DNA of 53,651 bases from Streptomyces sp. AV19. Lineage in GTDB: Bacteria > Actinomycetota > Actinomycetes > Streptomycetales > Streptomycetaceae. The stretch covers positions 1-53,651 of the forward strand of contig NZ_JAEAMR010000018.1 of the NCBI RefSeq assembly GCF_015999245.1. The letters are read 5' to 3'. A model generated the notes under the pieces. That model worked only from the letters and a program-made list of their open reading frames with translations, was not told the origin of the DNA and did no database searches. Of this stretch, positions 43,666 through 51,344 are shown piece by piece. Positions within the stretch are counted from its first letter, which is position 1. Every line of letters starts with the position of its first letter. The position numbers and the translations under genes were made by a program.

Positions 43666-45336
43666 GTGAGATGGGCAGTGGCGGAAACGGGGGACGGGTC
43701 CGTGCGGCTGTGCCCGGTCGGGCCCGGGGGCGACCCGGCCGGGCCGGTGGTCGCCGAGCGGAGCCTGGCCGAGGCGGTCCGGGCGCGGCCGGAGGCCGGC
43801 CGGTGGGTCTGGCGTGCGACGGCACAGGGATACGGGCGGCTGCTGGACGCGGGGATCCGCGTCGAGCGGTGCTACGACGTGGAGGCCGCCGAGGCGCTGA
43901 TCACGGGCCATGAGCAGGGCCAGTCCGGCCGGCCGCGCTCGCTCGCGGCCGCCTGGGCACGGCTGAAGGGCCTGCCCGTGCCGGAGGACCCGCCGCCGCG
44001 CGCGGCCGGCGGTCAGCCGTCGCTGTTCGAGCCGGGGCCGGTGCCGCTGCCGCCCGGCACGGATCCGCTGACGGCCCTGCTCGAGGTGTACGCGGACCAG
44101 CAGGCCCGGATGAAGGACACGGCACACCCCGGCCGCGTGCGGCTGCTGACCGCCGCCGAGTCGGCGGGCACGCTGGTCGCGGCCGAGATGGGCCGGGCCG
44201 GGGTGCCCTGGCGGGCCGACGTGCACCGGGAGCTGCTCACGGCGCTGCTGGGGGAGCGCTACCCGGGCAGCCAGGAGACCCGGCGGCTGGCCGAGCTGGC
44301 CGACGAGGTCTCCCGGGCCTTCGGCGACGGCGTGCGCGTCCGGCCCGACCTGCCCGCCGACATCGTCCGGGCCTTCGCCCGGGAGGGCATCGCCCTGTCC
44401 TCGACCCGCGCCTGGGAGCTGCGCGGGCTCGACCACCCCGCCGTCGCGCCCCTCCTGGAGCACAAGAAGCTCTACCGGCTGCACACCGCGCACGGCTGGT
44501 CCTGGCTGCAGACCTGGGTGCGCGACGGCCGCTTCCGCCCGGAGTACCTGCCGGCCGGCACGGTCACCGGCCGGTGGACCACCAACGGCGGCGGGGCGCT
44601 GCAGATCCCCAAGGTGGTCCGGCGGGCGGTGGTCGCCGACCCCGGCTGGCGGCTGGTGGTCGCCGACGCCGACCAGATCGAGCCCCGGGTGCTCGCCGCC
44701 GTCTCCCGCGACCCGGGCCTGATGGAGATCGCCGGCAGCGGCCTCGACCTCTACGCCGACCTGGCCGAGCGGGCGTTCTCCGGCGACCGCGACCGGGCCA
44801 AGCTGGCCGTGCTGGGCGCCATCTACGGCCAGACCTCCGGCGACGGCCTCAAGCACATGGCCGACCTGCGCCGCCGCTACCCCCGGGCGGTCGGCTACGT
44901 CGACGACGCGGCCCGCGCGGGGGAGGAGGGCCGCCTGGTGCGGACGTGGCTGGGCCGTACGTGCCCGCCCGTCTCCACCGCCGTCCCCGACGAGGCGGGC
45001 CTGCCGCAGGAGGACGAGGCCGCCGGGCCCGGCGGCTCGGCCGGGGCGCGGGCCCGGGGGCGGTTCACCCGCAACTTCGTGGTGCAGGGGAGCGCGGCGG
45101 ACTGGGCGTTGATCGTGCTGGCGCTGGTCCGCCGGCGCATCGCCGGGCTCCGGGCCGAGCTGGTCTTCTTCCAGCACGACGAGCTGATCGTGCACTGCCC
45201 GCAGGACGAGGCCGAGGAGGTGGCGGAGGCGGTGCGGTGGGCCGGGGACGAGGCGGGGCGGCTCGCGTTCGGCGAGACGCCGACGCGGTTCCCGTTCACC
45301 ACGGCCGTGGTGGAGTGCTACGCGGACGCGAAGTGA
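43666..45336 (+). CDS. Family-A DNA polymerase (polymerase I-like, exonuclease region degenerate)
   Basis: The protein has 556 residues. The C-terminal polymerase core has motif A (VVADADQIEPRVLA), motif B (RDRAKLAVLGAIYGQ) and motif C (FFQHDELIVHC). In motif B the aromatic residue that usually follows Lys at +4 (Phe762 of E. coli Pol I) is Leu. The N-terminal ~170 residues correspond to the 3'-5' exonuclease domain but no acidic DEDD set is visible, so proofreading is probably absent. There is no 5' nuclease domain. It is shorter than housekeeping Pol I and is likely an accessory repair polymerase. GTG 43666 is chosen because it lies 6 bases after the -10 of the promoter motif. It is divergent from polX. 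Confidence 0.9.
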   Translation: MRWAVAETGDGSVRLCPVGPGGDPAGPVVAERSLAEAVRARPEAGRWVWRATAQGYGRLLDAGIRVERCYDVEAAEALITGHEQGQSGRPRSLAAAWARLKGLPVPEDPPPRAAGGQPSLFEPGPVPLPPGTDPLTALLEVYADQQARMKDTAHPGRVRLLTAAESAGTLVAAEMGRAGVPWRADVHRELLTALLGERYPGSQETRRLAELADEVSRAFGDGVRVRPDLPADIVRAFAREGIALSSTRAWELRGLDHPAVAPLLEHKKLYRLHTAHGWSWLQTWVRDGRFRPEYLPAGTVTGRWTTNGGGALQIPKVVRRAVVADPGWRLVVADADQIEPRVLAAVSRDPGLMEIAGSGLDLYADLAERAFSGDRDRAKLAVLGAIYGQTSGDGLKHMADLRRRYPRAVGYVDDAARAGEEGRLVRTWLGRTCPPVSTAVPDEAGLPQEDEAAGPGGSAGARARGRFTRNFVVQGSAADWALIVLALVRRRIAGLRAELVFFQHDELIVHCPQDEAEEVAEAVRWAGDEAGRLAFGETPTRFPFTTAVVECYADAK

Positions 45337-45340
45337 CGCC

Positions 45341-46246
45341 TCACCGCCCCCGGTGGCGGAGTTCGCGGGTCAGCACGCCCAGCGCTCCGGCCAGCGGGGG
45401 GCGGGCCGGGCGGCGCAGCAGGCCGGTCCCGGCGGCCAGGGCCCGGTCCGCCGTCAGCGTCTCCAGCGCGACGACCGCCCGGGTGAAGGCCCGGTGCCCG
45501 GGCGGCGCGAAGGCGACCAGGCGGCGGGCGGCGAGCAGGTCGCGGCGGGCCTGTTCGAGCTGGGTGCGCAGGAGGGCGCGGGTGCCGGTGGTGTCGCGGG
45601 CCCGCTCCAGATCGCCGCGGGTGACGCCGTGCCGCTCCAGCGCCTCGTCGGAGAGGCCGAGCCGGCCGTCGCGCAGGTCCTCCGACAGGTCGTTGACGAA
45701 GTCGAGCCGCTGACTGCCGTCGATGTAGGTGCGGCAGACCTCGCGGGAGGCGACGGGATCCGCGCCGGGGGAGAGGAGCAGGGACGCGATCAGCATGAAC
45801 GCGGGGAGGGAGTAGGCGTCGACGTACTTCTGGTACGCGGTCTCGGTGGCGAACCCGGTGGACTCGCGTTCCAGGGGTGCTCCGTCGAGGAAGTCCGTGA
45901 CGTGCCCGGTCAACTGGGGGTGCGTGGAGATGGTCCGGAGCAGCGGTCGCAGCACCGGGTGAGTGCTGTTCCCGCCGTCCAGGCCGGTCCGGGCCTCGGC
46001 CTCCCAGGCGGGCCAGCCGTCCTGACCGTCCCGGCCGTTGGTCTTGTCCAGCACCGTGTCCGTGTGGTGCATAAACGCGGTCGCGGCGATGACGTGCGGG
46101 ACGAGGGCGGGAGGGAGGAGGAGCCGGACGGCGAGGTAGGCGTGGCGGCGATAGCCGGCGACGACGGTTCGCTGCGCGGTGTAGGCGGCGCGGAGTGACG
46201 GGTCGTCGATGTGCGCGGTGGTGAGGGTGGTGTCCCAGGTGTGCAT
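45341..46246 (-). CDS. Squalene/phytoene synthase family protein
   Basis: The protein has 301 residues with an all-helical head-to-head prenyl synthase fold. The first aspartate-rich motif is DTVLD in FMHHTDTVLDKT; the second is QRLDFVNDLSED. These coordinate magnesium and diphosphate. The family condenses two prenyl diphosphates or uses a prenyl donor. No other carotenoid or hopanoid genes are in the window, so it is an orphan and its substrate is unknown. It converges on the polymerase gene with a 4-base gap. Confidence 0.85.
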   Translation of the reverse strand: MHTWDTTLTTAHIDDPSLRAAYTAQRTVVAGYRRHAYLAVRLLLPPALVPHVIAATAFMHHTDTVLDKTNGRDGQDGWPAWEAEARTGLDGGNSTHPVLRPLLRTISTHPQLTGHVTDFLDGAPLERESTGFATETAYQKYVDAYSLPAFMLIASLLLSPGADPVASREVCRTYIDGSQRLDFVNDLSEDLRDGRLGLSDEALERHGVTRGDLERARDTTGTRALLRTQLEQARRDLLAARRLVAFAPPGHRAFTRAVVALETLTADRALAAGTGLLRRPARPPLAGALGVLTRELRHRGR

Positions 46247-46281
46247 GCGGCTTCCTGCGGGTGGGGGTGGCCGTTGGGGGT

Positions 46282-46416
46282 GTGCCCCGGCCCCGCCCTT
46301 TCACCGTTTCTTCCGGGGAGACCCCGGACCCCGATCGCCCTTCGGGCGATGTCCTCAAACGCCGGACGGGCTGATTCAGCGCGCGAGAAACGGTGAAAGG
46401 GCGGGGCCGGGGCACA
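46282..46416. repeat. Paired inverted copies of the dispersed repeat, probable terminator
   Basis: A forward copy starts at about 46283 (GCCCCGGCCCCGCCCTTTC) and an inverted copy ends at about 46413 (GAAAGGGCGGGGCCGGGGC). Together they can form a very long stem. A small hairpin ATCGCCC-TTC-GGGCGAT lies between them at 46334-46350. The structure sits downstream of the TetR gene and upstream of the prenyl-synthase gene, both on the minus strand. Confidence 0.75.
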
Positions 46417-46431
46417 ACTCCCCGCGACACC

Positions 46432-47022
46432 CTACCGATAGCTGCGCACCAGCCGGGCCAGATGCTCCCCCGCGGAGCGCAACGGCTCCGCGTCCCGCGA
46501 CACCTGAGCCGCCAGCTCCGCCCCCTCCAACGTGGAGATCACCGTGTGCGCGAGCGCCCGCGCGTCCTCCTCTCCGACCCCCGCCCCGCGCAGCTTCGCG
46601 AAGACGAGCTCGCGCCAGCGGGCGAACGCCTCGGCGGCGGCCTGCTGGATGTCGGGGGCGCGCCCTGCCGTGCCCAGGGCGGTGGCGGTCACCGGGCAGC
46701 CCTCGATCCAGTCCGACGCGCTCAGTTCCTCCACGAGCACCCGGGCGCAGGCGACGAGCGCCTCGGCCGGGTCCGGCTCGCTGTCCAGCGCCCGGCGCAG
46801 GAGGCCGGCGAACTCCTCGTCCCCGTGCCGGATCGCGGCGACGGCCAGCTCCTGCTTCCCGCCGGGGAAGAAGTGGTACAGCGACCCCAGGGTCGCCTCC
46901 GCCTCCTGGGAGATCTGCTTGATCCCCGTGCCGTCGTAGCCCTGCCGCTGCATCAGCCGTGAGGCCGCCCGGACGATCCGCTCGCGGGTGTCGAGCGCGG
47001 GCTTCTCTGACGTGGTCTTCAT
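46432..47022 (-). CDS. TetR family regulator, LmrA/YxaF-like
   Basis: The protein has 196 residues. The N-terminal helix-turn-helix (ERIVRAASRLMQRQGYDGTGIKQIS, ATLGSLYHFFPGGKQEL) and the C-terminal domain with SDWIEGCPVTATAL match the LmrA/YxaF-type TetR group. It is divergent from the frameshifted imine-reductase-like gene. Two copies of a 16-bp near-palindrome lie in the 89-base gap, so it probably represses both itself and that gene. GGAGG abuts the ATG at 47022. Confidence 0.9.
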   Translation of the reverse strand: MKTTSEKPALDTRERIVRAASRLMQRQGYDGTGIKQISQEAEATLGSLYHFFPGGKQELAVAAIRHGDEEFAGLLRRALDSEPDPAEALVACARVLVEELSASDWIEGCPVTATALGTAGRAPDIQQAAAEAFARWRELVFAKLRGAGVGEEDARALAHTVISTLEGAELAAQVSRDAEPLRSAGEHLARLVRSYR

Positions 47023-47038
47023 CCTCCGAGCCTACCTG

Positions 47039-47095
47039 AGTAGAGCGTTCGTTCCGGAGCCGTGCTACGGCGATCACTAAGTAGAGCGTTCGTTC
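47039..47095. promoter_or_regulatory. Twin TetR operator sites
   Basis: AGTAGAGCGTTCGTTC occurs exactly twice, at 47039-47054 and 47080-47095. The second copy continues as TAGAGCG-TT-CGTTCTA, a palindrome with one mismatch. The 41-bp spacing is close to four helical turns, so two dimers would bind the same face between divergent genes. Confidence 0.75.
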
Positions 47096-47111
47096 TAGAG
47101 GGGGATCTTCC

Positions 47112-47980
47112 GTGAACCGGCAATCCGTGACCGTCGTCGGCCTCGGCCCGATGGGCCGGGCCATGGCCCGGGCGTACCTGAACAAGGGATACGAGGTCAC
47201 CGTCTGGAACCGCACGGCCTCGCGCGCCGGCGAACTCGTCGCCGAGGGCGCCGTCCTGGCCGCCTCGGTCGAGGAGGCGCTGGCCGCCAACGAGTTGGCC
47301 GTGCCGAGCATGACGGACCACGACGCCGTCCTCGCCGTCCTGGGGCAGGCCCCGGACGCGCTCCGGGCCGCGTCGTCGCCAACCTCGGCTCGGACACCCC
47401 CGAGAAGGCGCGCGAGGCGGCGAAGTGGGTGGCCGGGCGAGGCGGGGCGCACCTCACCGGCGGTGTCCAGTGCCCGCCGTCCGGCATCGGCGACCCGGAG
47501 TCCGCCACCTTCTACAGCGGCCCCCGGGAGGCGTTCGAGGCACACCGGGAGGCGCTGGAGGTGCTCACCGGCGCCGACTGCCGCGGCGAGGACCCGGGGC
47601 TGGCGGCGCTCTACTACCAGATCATGATGGACATCTTCTGGACCGGAGTGGTCAGTTACGTGCACGCCCTGGCCGTGGCCGGACAACACGGCATCTCCGC
47701 CGCGGAGTTCCTGCCCTACGCCCGGTCCACGGCCGCGTCGCTGCCGAACTTCTACGCCTTCTGCGGCCCGCGCATCGACGCCGGCGAGCACCCGGGCGAC
47801 GTGGACCGGCTCACCATGGGCACCGCCGGCGTCGAGCACATCGTCCGCACCACCCGTGCCGCCGGCGTCGACAGCACGCTGCCGGGCGCCGTGCTCGACG
47901 TCTTCCGGCGGGCCTTCGAGGACGGGCATGCCGAAGACAGCTTCACCAGCGTGATCGACGTCTTCCGCAAGCCCGTCGTG
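47112..47980 (+). pseudogene. Imine-reductase-like NAD(P)-dependent oxidoreductase, frameshifted
   Basis: The N-terminal part (VTVVGLGPMGRAMARAYLNKGYEV, WNRTASRA) is a Rossmann NADP domain in one frame up to about 47365. The rest (GRGGAHLTGGVQCPPSGIGDPES, YYQIMMDIFW, FTSVIDVFRKP) continues in another frame. Inserting one base near 47361-47368 restores the expected LRGRVVANLGSDTPEKAREAAKW-type sequence. Reading on in the second frame meets no stop near the expected end (~290 residues), so a second indel or loss of the stop is also needed. It is either a real pseudogene or has sequencing errors. The intact family reduces imines or beta-hydroxyacids. GTG 47112 has GAGGGGGA upstream. TetR control is likely. 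Confidence 0.75.
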
Positions 47981-48007
47981 CAGGACGGCGCGGAGGTCGG
48001 CGGAGGC

Positions 48008-48631
48008 TCACTCCTCGGACAGGTGGTGATCGACGCTCACCACGCCGTCCACGCTGCGGCACAGCCGCACCAGCACCGGGACCAGGCCCTCGTCCCGCAC
48101 CGAACCGCTCAGCCGCACCTGGCCGTTGGCCACCTCGACGCCGATGCCCGACGGCGGCTCGTGCAGCGTCCGCACCAGCACGTCCTCGATGATCTCCTGC
48201 CGGATGGCGCGGTCGTCCCGCAGGAACACCCGCAGCAGATCGCTGCGGCTCACCAGGCCCACCAGGCGGCCCGCCGCGTCCACCACCGGCAGGCGCTTGA
48301 CGTGCCGTTCCTCCATGGTGCGGGCGGCCTCCACGACGCTCCACTCCGGCCGCGCGCACACCGCCGGGCTGGTCATCAGCCCCTCGGCCGTCGTCGCGTC
48401 GTGCTTCGCCGGAGCCTGCGACGGACCGGACTCCTCCAGCCGCTTGGCCGCCTTGGCCAGCAGGTCGGCCTCCGAGACGACGCCCACGGGACGGTCGTCG
48501 GCGTCCACCACCGGAACCGCCGTGATGTCGTGCTCGTGGAGGACGTGCACGATCTCCGTGAACAGGGTGCCGCGCTGCACCCTGACCACCGAGTGGGTCA
48601 TCAGGTCGCCGACGGTTCTGTGCTGCAACAT
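48008..48631 (-). CDS. Two CBS domains plus BON domain protein
   Basis: The protein has 207 residues. Two CBS motifs (VGDLMTHSVVRVQRGTLFTEIV to GVVSEADLL, and AEGLMTSPAVCARPEWSVVEA to GLVSRSDLL) form a Bateman module that usually binds adenosine nucleotides. The C-terminal ~60 residues are a BON domain (VEVANGQVRLSGSVRDE, VDGVVSVDHHL). Such proteins are common stress-associated regulators in Streptomyces, and the partner is unknown. The start is ATG at 48631 with GAAGGGA upstream. Confidence 0.9.
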   Translation of the reverse strand: MLQHRTVGDLMTHSVVRVQRGTLFTEIVHVLHEHDITAVPVVDADDRPVGVVSEADLLAKAAKRLEESGPSQAPAKHDATTAEGLMTSPAVCARPEWSVVEAARTMEERHVKRLPVVDAAGRLVGLVSRSDLLRVFLRDDRAIRQEIIEDVLVRTLHEPPSGIGVEVANGQVRLSGSVRDEGLVPVLVRLCRSVDGVVSVDHHLSEE

Positions 48632-48964
48632 GTCCCAGTCCCTTCAGGTACGCACCCGGTGGACGGGCGCGCGGCCACGATGACCACCGGGATCACCACC
48701 AGCCTCGCATATGCGCGGAGGGATCGGAGGCGGGGCCTTCCGGGTGCACACCGCAGGGTGAGGGGGCGGGCGGGGGTGACCGGGGAGGGGGCCGGTGTCC
48801 CGGGAGTTCGGGGGCCCCGGCCCCGCCCTTTCTCCCCCAGAGGGGGTGCCCCCAGTTTCTCGCCACGCTCCGCGCGGTTTGTCGCCCGAAGGGCGATTGG
48901 GGTCCGGGGTCTCCCCGGAAGAAACGGTGAAATGGGGGTGCCCCCTCTGGGGGAGGGCCCGGGG
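48632..48964. repeat. Intergenic region with inverted dispersed-repeat copies
   Basis: These 333 bases have no gene. A forward-type repeat (GCCCCGGCCCCGCCC) begins near 48814. A stretch at 48883-48930 is the reverse complement of 46304-46349 with a single mismatch over 46 bases. TCCCCCAGAGGGGG near 48832 pairs with its counterpart near 48945. The structure probably terminates the esterase gene transcript. Confidence 0.7.
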
Positions 48965-49930
48965 CTAGTCCCCCACCACCCGCGCCACGAACTCCCGCGC
49001 CCGCGCCAGCTCCCGCTCCGCGACCTTGATCGGGAACATCGTGAAGCCGTGCACCGCCTCCGCCACCACCTCCAGGTCCGTCCCGTTCCCCGCGGCCCGC
49101 CACCGCGCCGCCATGAAAGTCGAGTCGTCGAGGAGCGGGTCGCGGGTGCCGACGACGAAGCGGGCCGGCGGGAGGTCGTGGAGGTCGGCGTACAAGGGGG
49201 AGACGCCGGGGTCGCGGAGCTGCTCCGGGGACAGGCCGGGGAACGCGTGGGACAACAGCCAGCGGATCACCGGCGTCGTGATGAGCGGACCGTCCTCGTC
49301 GAACGAACGGGCGCTGGGCGTCAGCGACATGTCGTAGTAGCCGTAGGCCAGGTACGCGCCGCGGAAGGCCCGGTGGGAGCCGTCGGCGTCGCGCAGGCGC
49401 AGCAGGGTGTGGACGGCGAGTTCGGCGCCGGACGACTCCCCGCCGATCACGAGCCGGTCGGTGCCGAACTCGTGGCGCGCGTGCCCGACGAGCCAGCGGG
49501 CCGCGTCCTCGCAGTCGTCGGGGGCGGCGGGGTGGGGGTGCTCGGGCGCCAGGCGGTAGTCGACGCTGACCACGGCGACGCCGGCGCCGCGCGCCAGGTC
49601 CCACAGCTGTGTGTCCTGGTGCCCGGCCGAGCCCACGACCCGGCCGCCGGCGTGGAGGAAGAGGTACACGCCGTGCACTACGGGCGGGGTGAAGACCCGT
49701 ACGGGGACGCCGCCCGCGCGGCCGGGCACGACGCGGTCGCGGCCCTCGGCGAGGACGGGCGGCGCCGGCCAGGGGCCGTCGCCGGAGCGGGCGAGGGACA
49801 CGTCGTCGATCTTGTGCAGCGGGGGGAAGCGGCCGAGGATGCGCGCCATCCTCGTGTTGAACGCCCGGGTCTCCTCGACCACGTCCTGTCCCGTGGTTGC
49901 CATCGTCATGACGGGATCATGCGGCAGCAT
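48965..49930 (-). CDS. HSL-type alpha/beta-hydrolase (carboxylesterase)
   Basis: The protein has 321 residues of the hormone-sensitive-lipase family. The oxyanion motif reads FLHAGGRVVG, a variant of HGGG. The nucleophile elbow is GGESSGAELA, the acid is in GTRDPLLDD, and the His is in VHGFTMFP. It should hydrolyse short to medium acyl esters. It is downstream of the LysR gene on the same strand and may be co-transcribed. ATG 49930 gives the full frame; ATG 49909 would remove seven residues. Confidence 0.88.
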   Translation of the reverse strand: MLPHDPVMTMATTGQDVVEETRAFNTRMARILGRFPPLHKIDDVSLARSGDGPWPAPPVLAEGRDRVVPGRAGGVPVRVFTPPVVHGVYLFLHAGGRVVGSAGHQDTQLWDLARGAGVAVVSVDYRLAPEHPHPAAPDDCEDAARWLVGHARHEFGTDRLVIGGESSGAELAVHTLLRLRDADGSHRAFRGAYLAYGYYDMSLTPSARSFDEDGPLITTPVIRWLLSHAFPGLSPEQLRDPGVSPLYADLHDLPPARFVVGTRDPLLDDSTFMAARWRAAGNGTDLEVVAEAVHGFTMFPIKVAERELARAREFVARVVGD

Positions 49931-49996
49931 CCGGCCGTACGTCCCGGTGTCGGCGGCACATTGGCCACTTCCTTGCGCCCGGGGGCGCGTCCGGTC

Positions 49997-50890
49997 TCAG
50001 CCCGCTCCGGGCATTTCCGCCCGCGCGCGGGCCACCAGCGCCCGGCCGGCCGGCCCGGACGGGCCCCCGGAGCGCCAGGCCAGGGCCAGGCGGCCGCGCA
50101 GCGCGGGCGGGTCGATGGTCAGGATCCGCAGGCCCAGCGTCCCGGCCCGGTGCTCGGCGACGCCCCGGGGCAGGATCGCGGCGCCCATTCCATGGGCGGC
50201 GAGCTGGGCGAGGACGCCGGGGTCGCCGGCCTCGAAGGCGATGTGCGGCCGGAATCCGGCCGTGGCGCACGCCTCGTCGAGCCGGGCCCGCAGGCCCGTG
50301 CCGCGCGGCAGGCTGATCAGCGGCCGGCCGCGGAGGGCGTCGAGGGAGACGACGGGGTGGGGGGCGAGCTCGTGGCCGGGGGCGACGGCGGCGACGATCG
50401 GCTGGTCCTCGACCACGTGCAGCTCGACGCCGGAGGGCGCGGTGGCGCCGATGCTGATGATGGCCGCGTCGTACCGGCCGGTGCGCAGCCCTTCGACGAG
50501 CTGGTCGGTGCTGTCCTCGGCGAGGGTGATCTCGACGGCGGGGTGGTCCTCGTGGAAGCCCACGAGCAGGCCGGGCAGGTCGGCGTTGTGCGTGGTGACG
50601 GTGCCGACGGCGACGTGGCCGCGGACGAGTCCGGCCAGTTCGTCGACGACGAGGCGGGCCTGCTCGACGGCGGCGAGGGCGGCACGGGCGTGCGGGAGGA
50701 ACGCGGCGCCGACCTCGGTGAGGCCGACGCTGCGGCCGGAGCGGTCCAGCAGCTCCTGGCCGAGTTCGCGCTCCAGCTTGCGGATCTGCGCGCTCACCCC
50801 GGGCTGGGCCACCCGGACCTTCTCGGCGGCGCGGGTGAAGTTCCGCTCCTCGGCCACGGTCACGAAGTACTCGAGCTGACGCAGTTCCAT
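49997..50890 (-). CDS. LysR family transcriptional regulator
   Basis: The protein has 297 residues. The N-terminal winged helix (MELRQLEYFVTVAEERNFTRAAEKVRVAQPGVSAQIRKLE) is canonical LysR, followed by a periplasmic-binding-like effector domain (VAVGTVTTHNADLPGLL, AAIISIG, GMGAAILPRG). It is divergent from the SnoaL-like and FAD-monooxygenase pair, 85 bases away, the classic arrangement for LysR control of a neighbouring catabolic or tailoring operon. Confidence 0.92.
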   Translation of the reverse strand: MELRQLEYFVTVAEERNFTRAAEKVRVAQPGVSAQIRKLERELGQELLDRSGRSVGLTEVGAAFLPHARAALAAVEQARLVVDELAGLVRGHVAVGTVTTHNADLPGLLVGFHEDHPAVEITLAEDSTDQLVEGLRTGRYDAAIISIGATAPSGVELHVVEDQPIVAAVAPGHELAPHPVVSLDALRGRPLISLPRGTGLRARLDEACATAGFRPHIAFEAGDPGVLAQLAAHGMGAAILPRGVAEHRAGTLGLRILTIDPPALRGRLALAWRSGGPSGPAGRALVARARAEMPGAG

Positions 50891-50975
50891 AACCAGTGAT
50901 GCTAGCGGCCAGACCTACCATGTCTTGGACTTCTCGTCCCTGCTGACGGAGGGTGGAGGCGAGCGAAGGAGACCG

Positions 50976-51344
50976 ATGACCGACAACCGTGAACGCGCCG
51001 CGACGCCGGAGGACTTGACCCGGCTGTTCGTGGAGCGCGTCAACTCACGGGACGCGGAAGGCATGGCCGCCCGCTGCGTCCCCGACGCCGTGCCGGCATG
51101 GCCGCCGGGGAGCGCGACGGTGGGCCGCGAGGCCATCCGCGCCGTGTGCGAGCGGCTGCCGGCGGGGGCGAACGAGCCGTTCGCCCAGGAGGAGCCGCTG
51201 CCGACGGTCCGGTACGGCGACCTCGCCCTGACCTCCACCCCGTCCTCCGACAACACCGGCGGCCGGGTGCAGGTGGCCCGGCGCCGGGCGGACGGAACCT
51301 GGCTTCGTATCATCGACCGCCCCGAGCAGAGGAGTTCCCGATGA
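50976..51344 (+). CDS. SnoaL/NTF2-like protein
   Basis: The protein has 122 residues with a small alpha+beta barrel layout: TPEDLTRLFVERVNSRDAEGMAARCVPDAV, then VGREAIRAVCERL, and a C-terminal RADGTWLRIIDRP strand. These patterns are typical of SnoaL-like domains. Members are hydrolases, cyclases, isomerases or accessory proteins. ATG 50976 with AAGGAG (50966-50971) is preferred over a longer frame. It overlaps the monooxygenase start by ATGA. Confidence 0.82.
   Translation: MTDNRERAATPEDLTRLFVERVNSRDAEGMAARCVPDAVPAWPPGSATVGREAIRAVCERLPAGANEPFAQEEPLPTVRYGDLALTSTPSSDNTGGRVQVARRRADGTWLRIIDRPEQRSSR

Noticed and set aside
47361..47368. Programmed frameshift in the imine-reductase-like gene
   Set aside because: There is no slippery heptamer or downstream pseudoknot, and the second frame lacks a sensible stop, so a lesion or sequencing error is more likely.
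47429..50899. A continuous plus-strand frame of 1156 residues running through the CBS, esterase and LysR genes
   Set aside because: Only its first ~180 residues (imine-reductase-like) look like protein. The rest is antisense to three well-supported minus-strand genes.
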